Positions 34,832-43,242 of a DNA stretch of 64,000 bases are shown here, in pieces. Numbering within the stretch: the stretch's first letter is position 1; every line of letters starts with the position of its first letter. The notes under the pieces were generated by a model, which saw nothing but the letters and a program-made list of their open reading frames with translations, was not told the DNA's origin and did not search any database. The translations under genes were made by a program, and so were the position numbers. Source of the DNA: CAISIP01 sp965278985 (GTDB lineage: Bacteria; Pseudomonadota; Gammaproteobacteria; Burkholderiales; Burkholderiaceae_C); contig OZ257131.1 in NCBI GenBank assembly GCA_965278985.1, positions 1,240,001 through 1,304,000 of the forward strand, written 5' to 3'.

Positions 34832-37800
34832 GTGACCCTGCACATCACCCCCTTCGAAGGCGGCAACGCCCTTGGCAACTTCCGCGCCCAGCAGCTGCTC
34901 GGCCCCCTGCAGGCGATCCACGAACGCATCAGCGGCGTGGCCGCGCGCCATGTGCACCTGGTGGCGGCCGATGCCGTGCTCGACGCCACGGCCCGCGAGC
35001 AGCTGCAGGCGTTGCTGACCTATGGCGACCCTTACAGTGGCCCCACGGACGGCCCCGTCGTGGTGGTCACGCCGCGCTTCGGTACGGTGTCTCCCTGGGC
35101 CTCCAAGGCCACCGACATAGCCCACAACTGCGGCCTGTCCGTGCGCCGCATCGAGCGTTTCACCGAATACCGCCTGACCCTCAAGTCCGGCCTCTTCAGC
35201 AAGGCCACGCTGGACGCGGACCAGTTGCAGGCCATCGGCGCGCTGCTGCACGACCGCATGACCGAAAGCCTGATGTTCGAGCGCGCGCAGGCCTGGGGCC
35301 TGTTCTCGGAGCTCGAGGCCGCCCCCATGGCCCACGTGGACGTGCTGCAGGGTGGCAAAGCTGCTCTGGAGGCCGCCAACCGCGATTTCGGCCTGGCCCT
35401 GGCCGACGACGAGATGGATTACCTGGTGATGGCCTTCCAGCGCGCCGGCCGCAATCCCACGGACGTGGAGCTGATGATGTTCGCACAGGCCAACAGCGAA
35501 CACTGCCGCCACAAGATCTTCAACGCCAGCTTCACCATCGACGGCCGGCCGCAGCCGCACTCGCTCTTCGGCATGATCCGCCACACGCATGCGACGAACC
35601 CGCAGCACATGGTGGTGGCGTACTCGGACAACGCGTCCGTTATGGAAGGCCACCATCTGGAGCGCTTCGTGGCTGGCCTGCCGCAACAAGGCGCGGTGGA
35701 AGGGGCACCCAATTCCCCGCGCTACGAGAAATCGCCGGCCCAGCACCATGTGCTGATGAAGGTCGAGACCCACAACCATCCCACGGCGATCTCGCCGTTT
35801 CCCGGCGCCTCCACGGGCGCGGGCGGCGAAATCCGCGACGAGGGCGCCACGGGCCGCGGCTCGCGCCCCAAGGCCGGCCTCACCGGCTTCACCGTGTCGC
35901 GCCTGGACCTGGACGGCACGCCATCCGGCGCCTACGGCAAGCCCGAGCACATCGCCAGCCCGCTGCAGATCATGATCGACGGTCCGCTGGGGGGTGCCGC
36001 CTTCAACAACGAGTTCGGCCGGCCCAACCTGCTGGGTTATTTCCGCGCCTACGAGCAGAGCGTGGCATCCGACGTGGACACGGTGCAGCGCGGCTACCAC
36101 AAGCCCATCATGATCGCGGGCGGCCTGGGCACGATTTCGGCCGAGCAGACGCAGAAGATCCCGTTCCCGCCCGGCAGCCTGCTGGTGCAGCTGGGTGGCC
36201 CTGGCATGCGCATCGGCATGGGCGGCAGCGCGGCCAGTTCCATGGCCACGGGGGCGAATGCGGCCTCGCTGGACTTCGACTCGGTGCAGCGCGGCAACCC
36301 TGAGATCCAGCGCCGCGCGCAGGAGGTCATCAACCAGTGCTGGGCGATGGGCGCGCAGAACCCTATCCTCGCGATCCACGACGTGGGCGCGGGCGGCCTG
36401 TCCAACGCTTTTCCCGAACTCGCCAACGACGCGAAGGTGGGTGCACGTTTTTCGCTGGACGCGGTGCCGCTGGAAGAAAGCGGCATGGCGCCCAAGGAGA
36501 TCTGGTGCAACGAGAGCCAGGAGCGTTATGTGCTGGCCATCGCGCCGCAGTCGCTGCCGCTGTTCCAGGACCTGTGCGCGCGCGAGCGCTGCCCCTTCGC
36601 CGTGGTGGGCACGGCGACGGCAGAGCGTGAGCTGGTCGTGGCAAAGGAGGGCACCACCGCATCCGTGGACATGCCCGTGAACATGCCCATGGACGTCCTG
36701 CTCGGCAAGCCGCCCAAGATGCAGCGCGACGTGGCCACCATCGCGCGCCGCTTCGCGCCGCTGGACCTGACGGGCGTGGAGCTGCAGCAGGCCGCCATCG
36801 CCGTGCTGGCGCACCCGACCGTGGCCTCCAAGCGTTTCCTGATCACCATCGGCGACCGCACCGTGGGGGGCCTCAGCCACCGCGACCAGATGATCGGCCC
36901 CTGGCAGGTGCCCGTGGCCGACTGCGCCGTGACGCTTGCCGACTACCGCGGCTTCGCCGGCGAGGCCATGGCCATGGGCGAACGCACGCCACTGGCCGCG
37001 CTGGACGCGCCGGCCTCCGGCCGCATGGCCGTGGCGGAGGCCATCACCAACCTGCTGGCCGCGCCCATCGAGCTCTCGCGCGTGAAGCTCTCCGCGAACT
37101 GGATGGCCGCCTGTGGCGAAGCCGGTGAAGACGCCGCGCTCTACGCCACCGTCCAGGCCGTGGGCCTGGAGCTGTGCCCGGCGCTGGGCATCTCCATTCC
37201 CGTGGGCAAGGATTCCTTGTCCATGCGTACGCAATGGAGCGACGACAGCGGCCCGCGCAAGGTCACCTCGCCCGTGTCGCTGATCGTGAGCGCCTTCGCC
37301 ACGCTGGCCGACGTACGTGGCACGCTCACGCCGCAACTGGACGCTACGGCCGACACCACGCTGGTGCTGGTCGACCTGGGCCATGGCCGCCACCGCATGG
37401 CCGGCAGCATGCTGGCGCAGGTGCTGGACCAGGTGGGCGACACCGTGCCCGACCTCGACGACCCGCAGGACCTGGTGCGCCTGGTGGCGGCCGTTAACGC
37501 GCTGCGCGCGCAGGGTCGCATCCTGGCCTACCACGACCGCAGTGACGGCGGGCTTTTCGCCACCGTCTGCGAGATGGCCTTCGCGGGCCGCGTGGGCGTG
37601 GCGCTGAACGTGGACATGCTGGTCACCGAAGGCGACGGCATCACCGACAGCCGCGCTGAATTTGGCGACAGCAAGAACTGGGCGACCCAGGTGAGCGCGC
37701 GCCGCCAGGAGCTGACGCTCAAGGCGCTGTTCAACGAAGAGCTGGGCGTGGTGCTGCAGGTGCCCACCGAGCACCGCAACGAGGTCATGCAGACGCTGCG

Positions 37801-38863
37801 CGAACACGGCCTGTCGAAATACAGCCATTTCGTCGGCAAGACCCGGCCCGCCGGCTCGGCCATCGCCGACGGCGTGGGCGAAGTCCAGGTGTGGCGCGAC
37901 GCCAAGAAGGTCTTCAGCGCGAGCCTGCAGGATCTGCAGCAGGTGTGGGACTCGGTCAGCTGGAAGATCGCCCAGCGCCGCGACAACCCCGTCGGTGCCG
38001 ATGCCGAACATGCGGCAGCAGGCAACCCGGCCGACCCCGGCTTGCACGTACACACCACCTTCGAGCCCACACTGGAGGCCGCGCCAGCGCTTCTGCTTTC
38101 GCGCCCCCGCGTGGCCGTGCTGCGCGAGCAGGGCGTCAACTCGCATGTGGAGATGGCCTACGCTTTTACCGAGGCAGGCTTTGACGCCTACGACGTCCAC
38201 ATGTCCGACCTGATCGGCGGCCGCACGCAGCTGGCCGACTTCCAGGGGCTGGTGGCCTGCGGCGGCTTCAGCTACGGCGACACGCTGGGCGCGGGCATCG
38301 GATGGGCGCGCTCCATCACCTTCAACGCGGTGCTGGCCGACCAGTTCAAGACTTTCTTCGGCCGCGGCGACACCTTCGGCCTGGGCGTGTGCAACGGCTG
38401 CCAGATGTTCGCCGAGCTGGCCGACATCATCCCCGGCGCCGAAGACTGGCCGCGCTTCACCACCAACCGCAGCGAGCGCTTCGAGGCGCGCCTGAGCCTG
38501 GTGGAAGTGCTGGACTCACCCTCGCTGTTCTTCCGCGGCATGGCCGGCAGCCGCGTGCCCATCGCCGTGGCGCATGGCGAGGGGTATGCCAACTTCCAGT
38601 ACCGGGGCAACGCAAACCGTGCCATCGCTGCGCTGCGCTTCGTCGACAACGCGGGGGCGCGGACGGAGGCCTATCCCTACAACCCCAACGGCAGCCCCGG
38701 CGGCCTGACCGGGGTGACCACGGCCGACGGCCGCTTCACGGCCATCATGCCGCACCCGGAACGCGTGTTCCGCAACATCCAGATGAGCTGGACCCGCGGC
38801 GATGCGTCCGCGCCCAGCCCTTGGATGCAGCTGTGGCACAACGCTCGGCGCTGGGTAGGGTGA
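34832..38863 (+). CDS. purL: Phosphoribosylformylglycinamidine synthase
   Basis: 1343 residues from a GTG start (VTLHITPFEGGNALGNFRAQQLL, the usual betaproteobacterial N-terminus). A longer frame from GTG 34766 exists but has no family match. This is the large single-chain PurL that makes FGAM from FGAR, ATP and glutamine in purine synthesis. The order is N-terminal domain, linker, two AIRS-like ATP domains (ANSEHCRHKIF, GGSAASSMATGANAASLDFDS) and a C-terminal glutamine amidotransferase with nucleophile in LGVCNGCQMF and the MPHPERVFR His/Glu pair. A TAAAAT box at 34742-34747 may be its -10 element. Confidence 0.97.
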   Translation: MTLHITPFEGGNALGNFRAQQLLGPLQAIHERISGVAARHVHLVAADAVLDATAREQLQALLTYGDPYSGPTDGPVVVVTPRFGTVSPWASKATDIAHNCGLSVRRIERFTEYRLTLKSGLFSKATLDADQLQAIGALLHDRMTESLMFERAQAWGLFSELEAAPMAHVDVLQGGKAALEAANRDFGLALADDEMDYLVMAFQRAGRNPTDVELMMFAQANSEHCRHKIFNASFTIDGRPQPHSLFGMIRHTHATNPQHMVVAYSDNASVMEGHHLERFVAGLPQQGAVEGAPNSPRYEKSPAQHHVLMKVETHNHPTAISPFPGASTGAGGEIRDEGATGRGSRPKAGLTGFTVSRLDLDGTPSGAYGKPEHIASPLQIMIDGPLGGAAFNNEFGRPNLLGYFRAYEQSVASDVDTVQRGYHKPIMIAGGLGTISAEQTQKIPFPPGSLLVQLGGPGMRIGMGGSAASSMATGANAASLDFDSVQRGNPEIQRRAQEVINQCWAMGAQNPILAIHDVGAGGLSNAFPELANDAKVGARFSLDAVPLEESGMAPKEIWCNESQERYVLAIAPQSLPLFQDLCARERCPFAVVGTATAERELVVAKEGTTASVDMPVNMPMDVLLGKPPKMQRDVATIARRFAPLDLTGVELQQAAIAVLAHPTVASKRFLITIGDRTVGGLSHRDQMIGPWQVPVADCAVTLADYRGFAGEAMAMGERTPLAALDAPASGRMAVAEAITNLLAAPIELSRVKLSANWMAACGEAGEDAALYATVQAVGLELCPALGISIPVGKDSLSMRTQWSDDSGPRKVTSPVSLIVSAFATLADVRGTLTPQLDATADTTLVLVDLGHGRHRMAGSMLAQVLDQVGDTVPDLDDPQDLVRLVAAVNALRAQGRILAYHDRSDGGLFATVCEMAFAGRVGVALNVDMLVTEGDGITDSRAEFGDSKNWATQVSARRQELTLKALFNEELGVVLQVPTEHRNEVMQTLREHGLSKYSHFVGKTRPAGSAIADGVGEVQVWRDAKKVFSASLQDLQQVWDSVSWKIAQRRDNPVGADAEHAAAGNPADPGLHVHTTFEPTLEAAPALLLSRPRVAVLREQGVNSHVEMAYAFTEAGFDAYDVHMSDLIGGRTQLADFQGLVACGGFSYGDTLGAGIGWARSITFNAVLADQFKTFFGRGDTFGLGVCNGCQMFAELADIIPGAEDWPRFTTNRSERFEARLSLVEVLDSPSLFFRGMAGSRVPIAVAHGEGYANFQYRGNANRAIAALRFVDNAGARTEAYPYNPNGSPGGLTGVTTADGRFTAIMPHPERVFRNIQMSWTRGDASAPSPWMQLWHNARRWVG

Positions 38864-38868
38864 GCAAC

Positions 38869-39702
38869 ATGGTGCTCGCGCAGCAGACCGTCGATGACTT
38901 CGCCCGCGACGGCGCCGTGGTACTGCGCGGCGTGCTCACACCCGCCGAGGTCGCGCTGCTGGCCGAAGGCATCGAGCACAACCTGGCCCATCCCAGCGCG
39001 CTTGCTGCGGTGGCCAGCCGGCCGGACGATCCGGGCCGCTTCATCGAAGACTTCTGCACCTGGCAGCAGAACGACGCCTACCGCCGCATCCTCTGCGACA
39101 CAGCGTTGCCGCATGTGGCCGCGCAGCTCATGCAGAGCCGCACGGCACGCATCTACCACGACCACCTGCTGGTGAAAGAGGCCGGCACGCGCCAGCCCAC
39201 GCCCTGGCACCAGGACCAGCCCTACTACAACATCAGCGGCCGGCAGAACGTGAGCTTCTGGATTCCCGTGGACCCGGTGCGGCTGGAGAGCAGCCTGCGC
39301 TTCGTGGCCGGTTCACACGCCGGCACTTGGTACATGCCGCGCACCTTCCGCGACCAGCAGGCGAAGTGGTTCCCCGATGGCAGCCTGGCCGAGTTGCCTG
39401 CCATCGACGCCGAGCCCGAGCGTTACCGCCAACTGGTCTGGGCGCTGGAGCCGGGCGATATGGTGGCCTTCCAGATGCTCACGCTGCATGCCAGCAGCGG
39501 CGTGGCGCCTGGCGGAGGGCGGCGGCGCGTCTTTTCGGCGCGTTACCTCGGCGACGACGCACGCCACGCCGTGCGGCCCTGGCGCACATCGCCGCCGTTC
39601 GCGGGGCTGGCAGAGCGCCTGCCGGACGGCGCGGTGATGGAGGATTCGCTGTTTCCGCTGGTGTGGCAGGCCAGCACCTCCCGGCGCGGCCAACGCGCGT
39701 AG
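38869..39702 (+). CDS. Phytanoyl-CoA dioxygenase (PhyH) family protein
   Basis: 277 residues. A non-haem Fe(II)/2-oxoglutarate oxygenase: the iron site HxD is H114 and D116 (PWHQDQPYY), the distal His is H207 (LTLHASSG), and Arg in RRRVFSARY would bind 2-oxoglutarate. The substrate of bacterial members varies and is not predictable here. ATG 38869 follows a TAGGG site and lies six bases after the purL stop, so it is probably read through from purL. It is convergent with the PYP homologue; the stops are four bases apart. Confidence 0.9.
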   Translation: MVLAQQTVDDFARDGAVVLRGVLTPAEVALLAEGIEHNLAHPSALAAVASRPDDPGRFIEDFCTWQQNDAYRRILCDTALPHVAAQLMQSRTARIYHDHLLVKEAGTRQPTPWHQDQPYYNISGRQNVSFWIPVDPVRLESSLRFVAGSHAGTWYMPRTFRDQQAKWFPDGSLAELPAIDAEPERYRQLVWALEPGDMVAFQMLTLHASSGVAPGGGRRRVFSARYLGDDARHAVRPWRTSPPFAGLAERLPDGAVMEDSLFPLVWQASTSRRGQRA

Positions 39703-39706
39703 CCGG

Positions 39707-40102
39707 TCAGGCGCGGTTCACCAGCACGTAGCGCAGCGCCGCGCCCGGCGAGGCCAGCAGCCGCAGCCGCACCTTGACCGGCCGCATGCGCAAGGTCAGC
39801 ACATAGTCCAGCGTGGCATCCAGGGAGGTGGCGGCTTCCTGCGCGTCTTCGAAACGCTGCGCCACCATGAAGTTGTTCATGCAGGGCGCGACCACCGTGA
39901 ACAGCGCATGGCCGACCACGCGGTCGTGTGACAGGCCGGCAGCCTGCGACTCGAAGCGGTTGTAGCGCTGGACCATCCCCTCGGGGTCGAATCCGATGAC
40001 GCCGAAGTTCAACGCATCGATGTCCGGTCCCGACATCTGGTCGAGCGTGGTGTGCAGGTCTGCATCGGCAAAGCCGACATGGTCCATGGTTTTCAAGCTC
40101 AT
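39707..40102 (-). CDS. Photoactive yellow protein (PYP) homologue
   Basis: 131 residues, aligning end to end with the 125-residue PYP of Halorhodospira, offset by five. Matching landmarks: MDHVGFAD versus MEHVAFGS; the chromophore cysteine C74 in VAPC (C69); Y47 and E51 in RYNRFE (Y42 and E46), which hold the chromophore phenolate; and an R-M-x-P-x-K-V strand matching Q-M-T-P-T-K-V, including Met100. Differences: Thr50 is Ala and Arg52 is Leu. PYP binds p-coumaric acid and senses blue light. The chromophore enzymes (tyrosine ammonia-lyase and coumarate CoA-ligase) are not in the window. A GGAGGAG precedes the ATG closely. It is divergent from a sensor kinase gene, a likely partner (inference). 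Confidence 0.88.
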   Translation of the reverse strand: MSLKTMDHVGFADADLHTTLDQMSGPDIDALNFGVIGFDPEGMVQRYNRFESQAAGLSHDRVVGHALFTVVAPCMNNFMVAQRFEDAQEAATSLDATLDYVLTLRMRPVKVRLRLLASPGAALRYVLVNRA

Positions 40103-40116
40103 CTCCTCCGCGGCGC

Positions 40117-40143
40117 GTCGGGCGTGTCGGGTTCGTCGGGCGT
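40117..40143 (-). repeat. Three 9-bp direct repeats in the PYP leader
   Basis: On the plus strand, GTCGGGCGT, GTCGGGTTC and GTCGGGCGT follow one another with exact period nine. They lie 15 bases from the PYP homologue's start codon, in the divergent region shared with the kinase gene. Confidence 0.7.
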
Positions 40144-40303
40144 CCAGGTAGGGGGCCCTGTGTGCCAGTTCCTTTCGGCACGTCCAGGCCCCGTTTTTAG
40201 CATGGCTCCGCTCAATAATGAGGCGCTCCGGGGTGCGACCGACGGTGTCGCGCCCCAGCAGGAAGATGCCCGCAGCCCATCCCCCTACTGGAAGTGCACG
40301 CTG

Positions 40304-42370
40304 ATGCGACCAACCTTTTCACCGCCCCCTGACGAAGCCGCACGCCTGGCTGCACTGCGCGACCTGATGGTGATGGACAGCCCGCCGGAGCCGCTCTTCG
40401 ACATGATTGCCCGACTGGCCGCCGAGGTCTGCCACACGCCCATCGCGCTGATCAGCCTGATAGACGAAGAGCGGCAATGGTTCAAGGCCAATGTCGGGCT
40501 GCACGGCGTCAACGAGACGCCGCGCGAAGTGGCCTTCTGCGCGCACGCGATCCAGGACGATGCCTTGTTCGAGGTTCCCGATGCCACACTGGACCCGCGA
40601 TTCGCGCACAACCCGCTGGTGACGTCGGCGCCGGACATCCGCTTCTATGCAGGTGCACCGCTGGTGATGCCAGGCGGCACGCGCGCGGGCACCTTGTGCG
40701 TGATCGACCGCGCGGCATCGCACCTGGACGCGCAGCAGGCCCGCACCTTGCGCGCGCTGGCGGCAATGGTGAGCGAGGCGCTGCTGATGCGGCGCAACCT
40801 GATCCAACGCGCCTTGTCGGCGCGCAGCGAATACGAGATCGCCGTTGCCAGGAGCGAGGCGCGCCACCGCACGCTGGTCGAGGAGCAGCGGGAGCTCGTG
40901 GCCCTTGTGCGCGGCAGTGGTGAGCTCGTCTATGTGAACCCGGCCTGGGGACGCTACTACGGGGTGGACACCGACAACGCCAGGGGCGCCGTGGTGTGGT
41001 CATTCCTCGACCCCTCGGACGTCGACAGGGTCCGCCATGTGTTCGCGCAGGTGCTGCGCACGGGCGACAGCATGGCCTGCGAAACACGCAGCACCGGGCC
41101 CGACGGCCGCGAGCGGTGGGTAGCCTGGTCGAACAACCGGCAACGGGAGCGCGAGGGAGGATGGCTGCTGCGTGGCGTCGGCAGCGATGTGACCGAGCGG
41201 AAAATGGCGGAGCAGGCACTGCGCGAGAGCCAGGCGTTCCTGGACCGCACCGGGCGCATCGCGCGCATCGGCGGTTGGCGTGCGGAGCTGAAGTCAGGCA
41301 CCATCACCTGGTCGGACCAGACATGCCGCATCCACGACCTGGAGCCCGGCCACCAGCTCAGCCTCGATGCCGCGATGGCTTACCTGGCCGACGGTGGGGA
41401 GGCGGTGGTCCGGCGGGCGATCGAGCGCAGCGCCGTGTCGGGGGAGCCATGGGACGTGGAGGTGGGCATCGTCACGGCCAAGGGCCGCGCCATCTGGGTG
41501 CGCATGGTGGGCGAGGTCGAAGTGGGGCGCGGCGGTGCCGTGCACATCCTGGGCACCGTGCAGGACATCACCGAAAGCCACCAGCGACGCGCCGAGCTGC
41601 TGCGCGAGCAGGCCCTGCGCGCGCAGATCGAGGCCCACGCACAGGAACTGAAGCAACTACTGCTGGAACGCGAGGAGATGACCTACGTGCTGGCCCACGA
41701 AGTGCGGCAGCCGCTCAACAACGCCTCGGCCGCCTTGCAAAGCGCGGCGGCGGTGTTGCAGGAGCTGGACGAACAGGCGGCGTCCAGGCGACTGGGGCGC
41801 GCCCAGACGGTGATGGGCGAGGTGCTGGCCAGCATCGACAACACGCTGTCGGTGGCAACGCTCGTGGCGCGGCAGGAGCCCGCGGAGGGTGCCGACACCG
41901 ACATCGACACGCTGGTGGCGGTGGTGATCGCCGACATGCCGCCCTCGGAGCGGCACCGGGTGCGGGTGCAGCGCGATGCCACGAGCCGCACCGTGGTCGC
42001 GGACATGAGCCTGCTGCGCCTGGCGCTGCGCAACCTGCTGGGCAATGCCTTGAAATACAGCCCCAAGGGGTCGCCGGTCGTCATCCGCCTGACCGATTCG
42101 GACAATCCGCTGGCGTTGCTGATCGACGTGGAGGACGCCGGCGGTGGCCTGGGCGCGGACCTGGTCCCGCGCCTCTTCGAGCGCGGCACGCGCGGCACCC
42201 ACAAGGGCGGGCCGCAGGGGCACGGCCTGGGCCTGTACATCGTGCGCCGCGTCATGGAGCTGCACGGCGGGCGGGTGGAGCTGGTGCGCAACACCCCGCA
42301 GGGGAGCACGATGCGCCTGGTGGTCGAACAGTCCCCAGGCGACACCTACTGGAGCAAGCTGGGCCAGTAG
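40304..42370 (+). CDS. Sensor histidine kinase, GAF-PAS-PAS-HisKA-HATPase
   Basis: 688 residues and no membrane segment, so it is a soluble sensor. GAF domain at about 20-165 (LDPRFAHNPLV); two PAS domains at about 185-300 and 310-425, each closing with a PAC-like stretch (GVGSDVTERK and GTVQDITESH); a short coiled coil; then HisKA with H465 in LAHEVRQPLNN. The HATPase has the N box NLLGNALKYSP and G boxes DAGGGL and HGLGLYIV. ATG 40304 has GGAAG nine bases upstream; ATG 40202 in the same frame has none. It is divergent from the PYP gene and convergent with an OmpR-type regulator (nine bases between stops), its probable partner. Confidence 0.9.
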   Translation: MRPTFSPPPDEAARLAALRDLMVMDSPPEPLFDMIARLAAEVCHTPIALISLIDEERQWFKANVGLHGVNETPREVAFCAHAIQDDALFEVPDATLDPRFAHNPLVTSAPDIRFYAGAPLVMPGGTRAGTLCVIDRAASHLDAQQARTLRALAAMVSEALLMRRNLIQRALSARSEYEIAVARSEARHRTLVEEQRELVALVRGSGELVYVNPAWGRYYGVDTDNARGAVVWSFLDPSDVDRVRHVFAQVLRTGDSMACETRSTGPDGRERWVAWSNNRQREREGGWLLRGVGSDVTERKMAEQALRESQAFLDRTGRIARIGGWRAELKSGTITWSDQTCRIHDLEPGHQLSLDAAMAYLADGGEAVVRRAIERSAVSGEPWDVEVGIVTAKGRAIWVRMVGEVEVGRGGAVHILGTVQDITESHQRRAELLREQALRAQIEAHAQELKQLLLEREEMTYVLAHEVRQPLNNASAALQSAAAVLQELDEQAASRRLGRAQTVMGEVLASIDNTLSVATLVARQEPAEGADTDIDTLVAVVIADMPPSERHRVRVQRDATSRTVVADMSLLRLALRNLLGNALKYSPKGSPVVIRLTDSDNPLALLIDVEDAGGGLGADLVPRLFERGTRGTHKGGPQGHGLGLYIVRRVMELHGGRVELVRNTPQGSTMRLVVEQSPGDTYWSKLGQ

Positions 42371-42379
42371 GGCTTCACG

Positions 42380-43102
42380 TCAGTAGGGCTTCAGCGGCGC
42401 CTTGAACACATACCCCACCCCGGACTTGGACTGCAGCGGCACCAGCGCCGGCGTGGCGCGTTCGATGCGGCGGCGCAGGCGGTAGATCGTCGCGTTCAGG
42501 CTGTCGGCCGCGGCATCCTCCGGCGTCTTGCCCAGCCGCTTGCGCAAGGTGTCGCGCGCCACGACCTCGCCATCGGCCTCCAGCAGGCATTCCATCACCG
42601 CCAGGTCGGTGTCGCTCAACTCCACCCGGGCGCTGTCGGGCGCGACCAGCTGGCGCGCCCGTCGGTCGAGGCGCCACACATTGGCGGTGGAACCTGCGGG
42701 CCCCATCCTGCGCTGGATGGCGTTGATCGCCAGCGCGACCTGGTCGAACTGCACGGGCTTGGCCAGGTACATATCGGCGCCGGCGCTGATGACCTGCTTG
42801 AACACGTCGGGCGCCAGCCGCCCCGACACCACCAGCAGGCCCACATCGGTACGGCGCCGCAGCACCTTGATCAGGTCCACGCCGTCGATGCCCGGCAGCA
42901 TCAGGTCCAACACATAGAAGCCGTAGCCATAGGCATCGGCATGGGCCAGCAGGTCGTTGCTGTCACCGAACACGTCCACCGCGACACCCTGGTCGCGCAG
43001 GTATTGCGACAGGAATTCGGAGTATTCGGCGTCATCGTCCACGAGGGCAAGGGTAGGAGGAAGCATGGCAGGAGACTGGGAGTTAGCGGGGGATTCAAGC
43101 AC
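42380..43102 (-). CDS. Response regulator, OmpR/PhoB type
   Basis: 240 residues from GTG 43102, which has GAGGTG at a suitable distance; ATG 43066 (MLPPTLALVDDD) is the alternative start with no clear site. Receiver domain: acidic pocket DDD at 22-24, phosphoacceptor D66 in YVLDLMLPGIDG, and Lys in YLAKPVQ. The C-terminal winged helix (about 145-238) has LNATIYRLRRRIE and SGVGYVFKAP. Its stop faces that of the histidine kinase, and its promoter region is shared with the chemoreceptor gene, so it may regulate that gene. Confidence 0.93.
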   Translation of the reverse strand: MLESPANSQSPAMLPPTLALVDDDAEYSEFLSQYLRDQGVAVDVFGDSNDLLAHADAYGYGFYVLDLMLPGIDGVDLIKVLRRRTDVGLLVVSGRLAPDVFKQVISAGADMYLAKPVQFDQVALAINAIQRRMGPAGSTANVWRLDRRARQLVAPDSARVELSDTDLAVMECLLEADGEVVARDTLRKRLGKTPEDAAADSLNATIYRLRRRIERATPALVPLQSKSGVGYVFKAPLKPY

Positions 43103-43117
43103 AAAAGTGATTCACCT

Positions 43118-43134
43118 CATAGAAAAATTCTATG
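43118..43134. promoter_or_regulatory. 7-3-7 dyad between the response regulator and chemoreceptor genes
   Basis: CATAGAA-AAA-TTCTATG, perfect, in an AT-rich divergent region. On the minus strand it lies just after a GATAAT box (43140-43152 area), near the expected transcription start of the response-regulator gene. This is where an autoregulatory operator would sit. Confidence 0.5.
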
Positions 43135-43155
43135 CGGCAAAAATTATCACTCACT

Positions 43156-43183
43156 TGCGAATAAATGCTTTTCATGGATAATT
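43156..43183 (+). promoter_or_regulatory. Sigma-70-like promoter for the chemoreceptor
   Basis: TTGCGA (43156-43161) and GATAAT (43178-43183) with a 16-base spacer, giving a leader of about 50 bases before ATG 43243. One of the best -35/-10 pairs seen in the window. Confidence 0.6.
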
Positions 43184-43242
43184 TGTGGCTGAAACATCCA
43201 CTTCTCACCATCTTGCCTGTCCGCCACCCCCCGAGCCATCCC

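Noticed and set aside
34658..38200. Upstream extension of map to about 1450 codons
   Set aside because: Only the first 270 residues after MTITYKDA match methionine aminopeptidase; the rest is antisense to purL.
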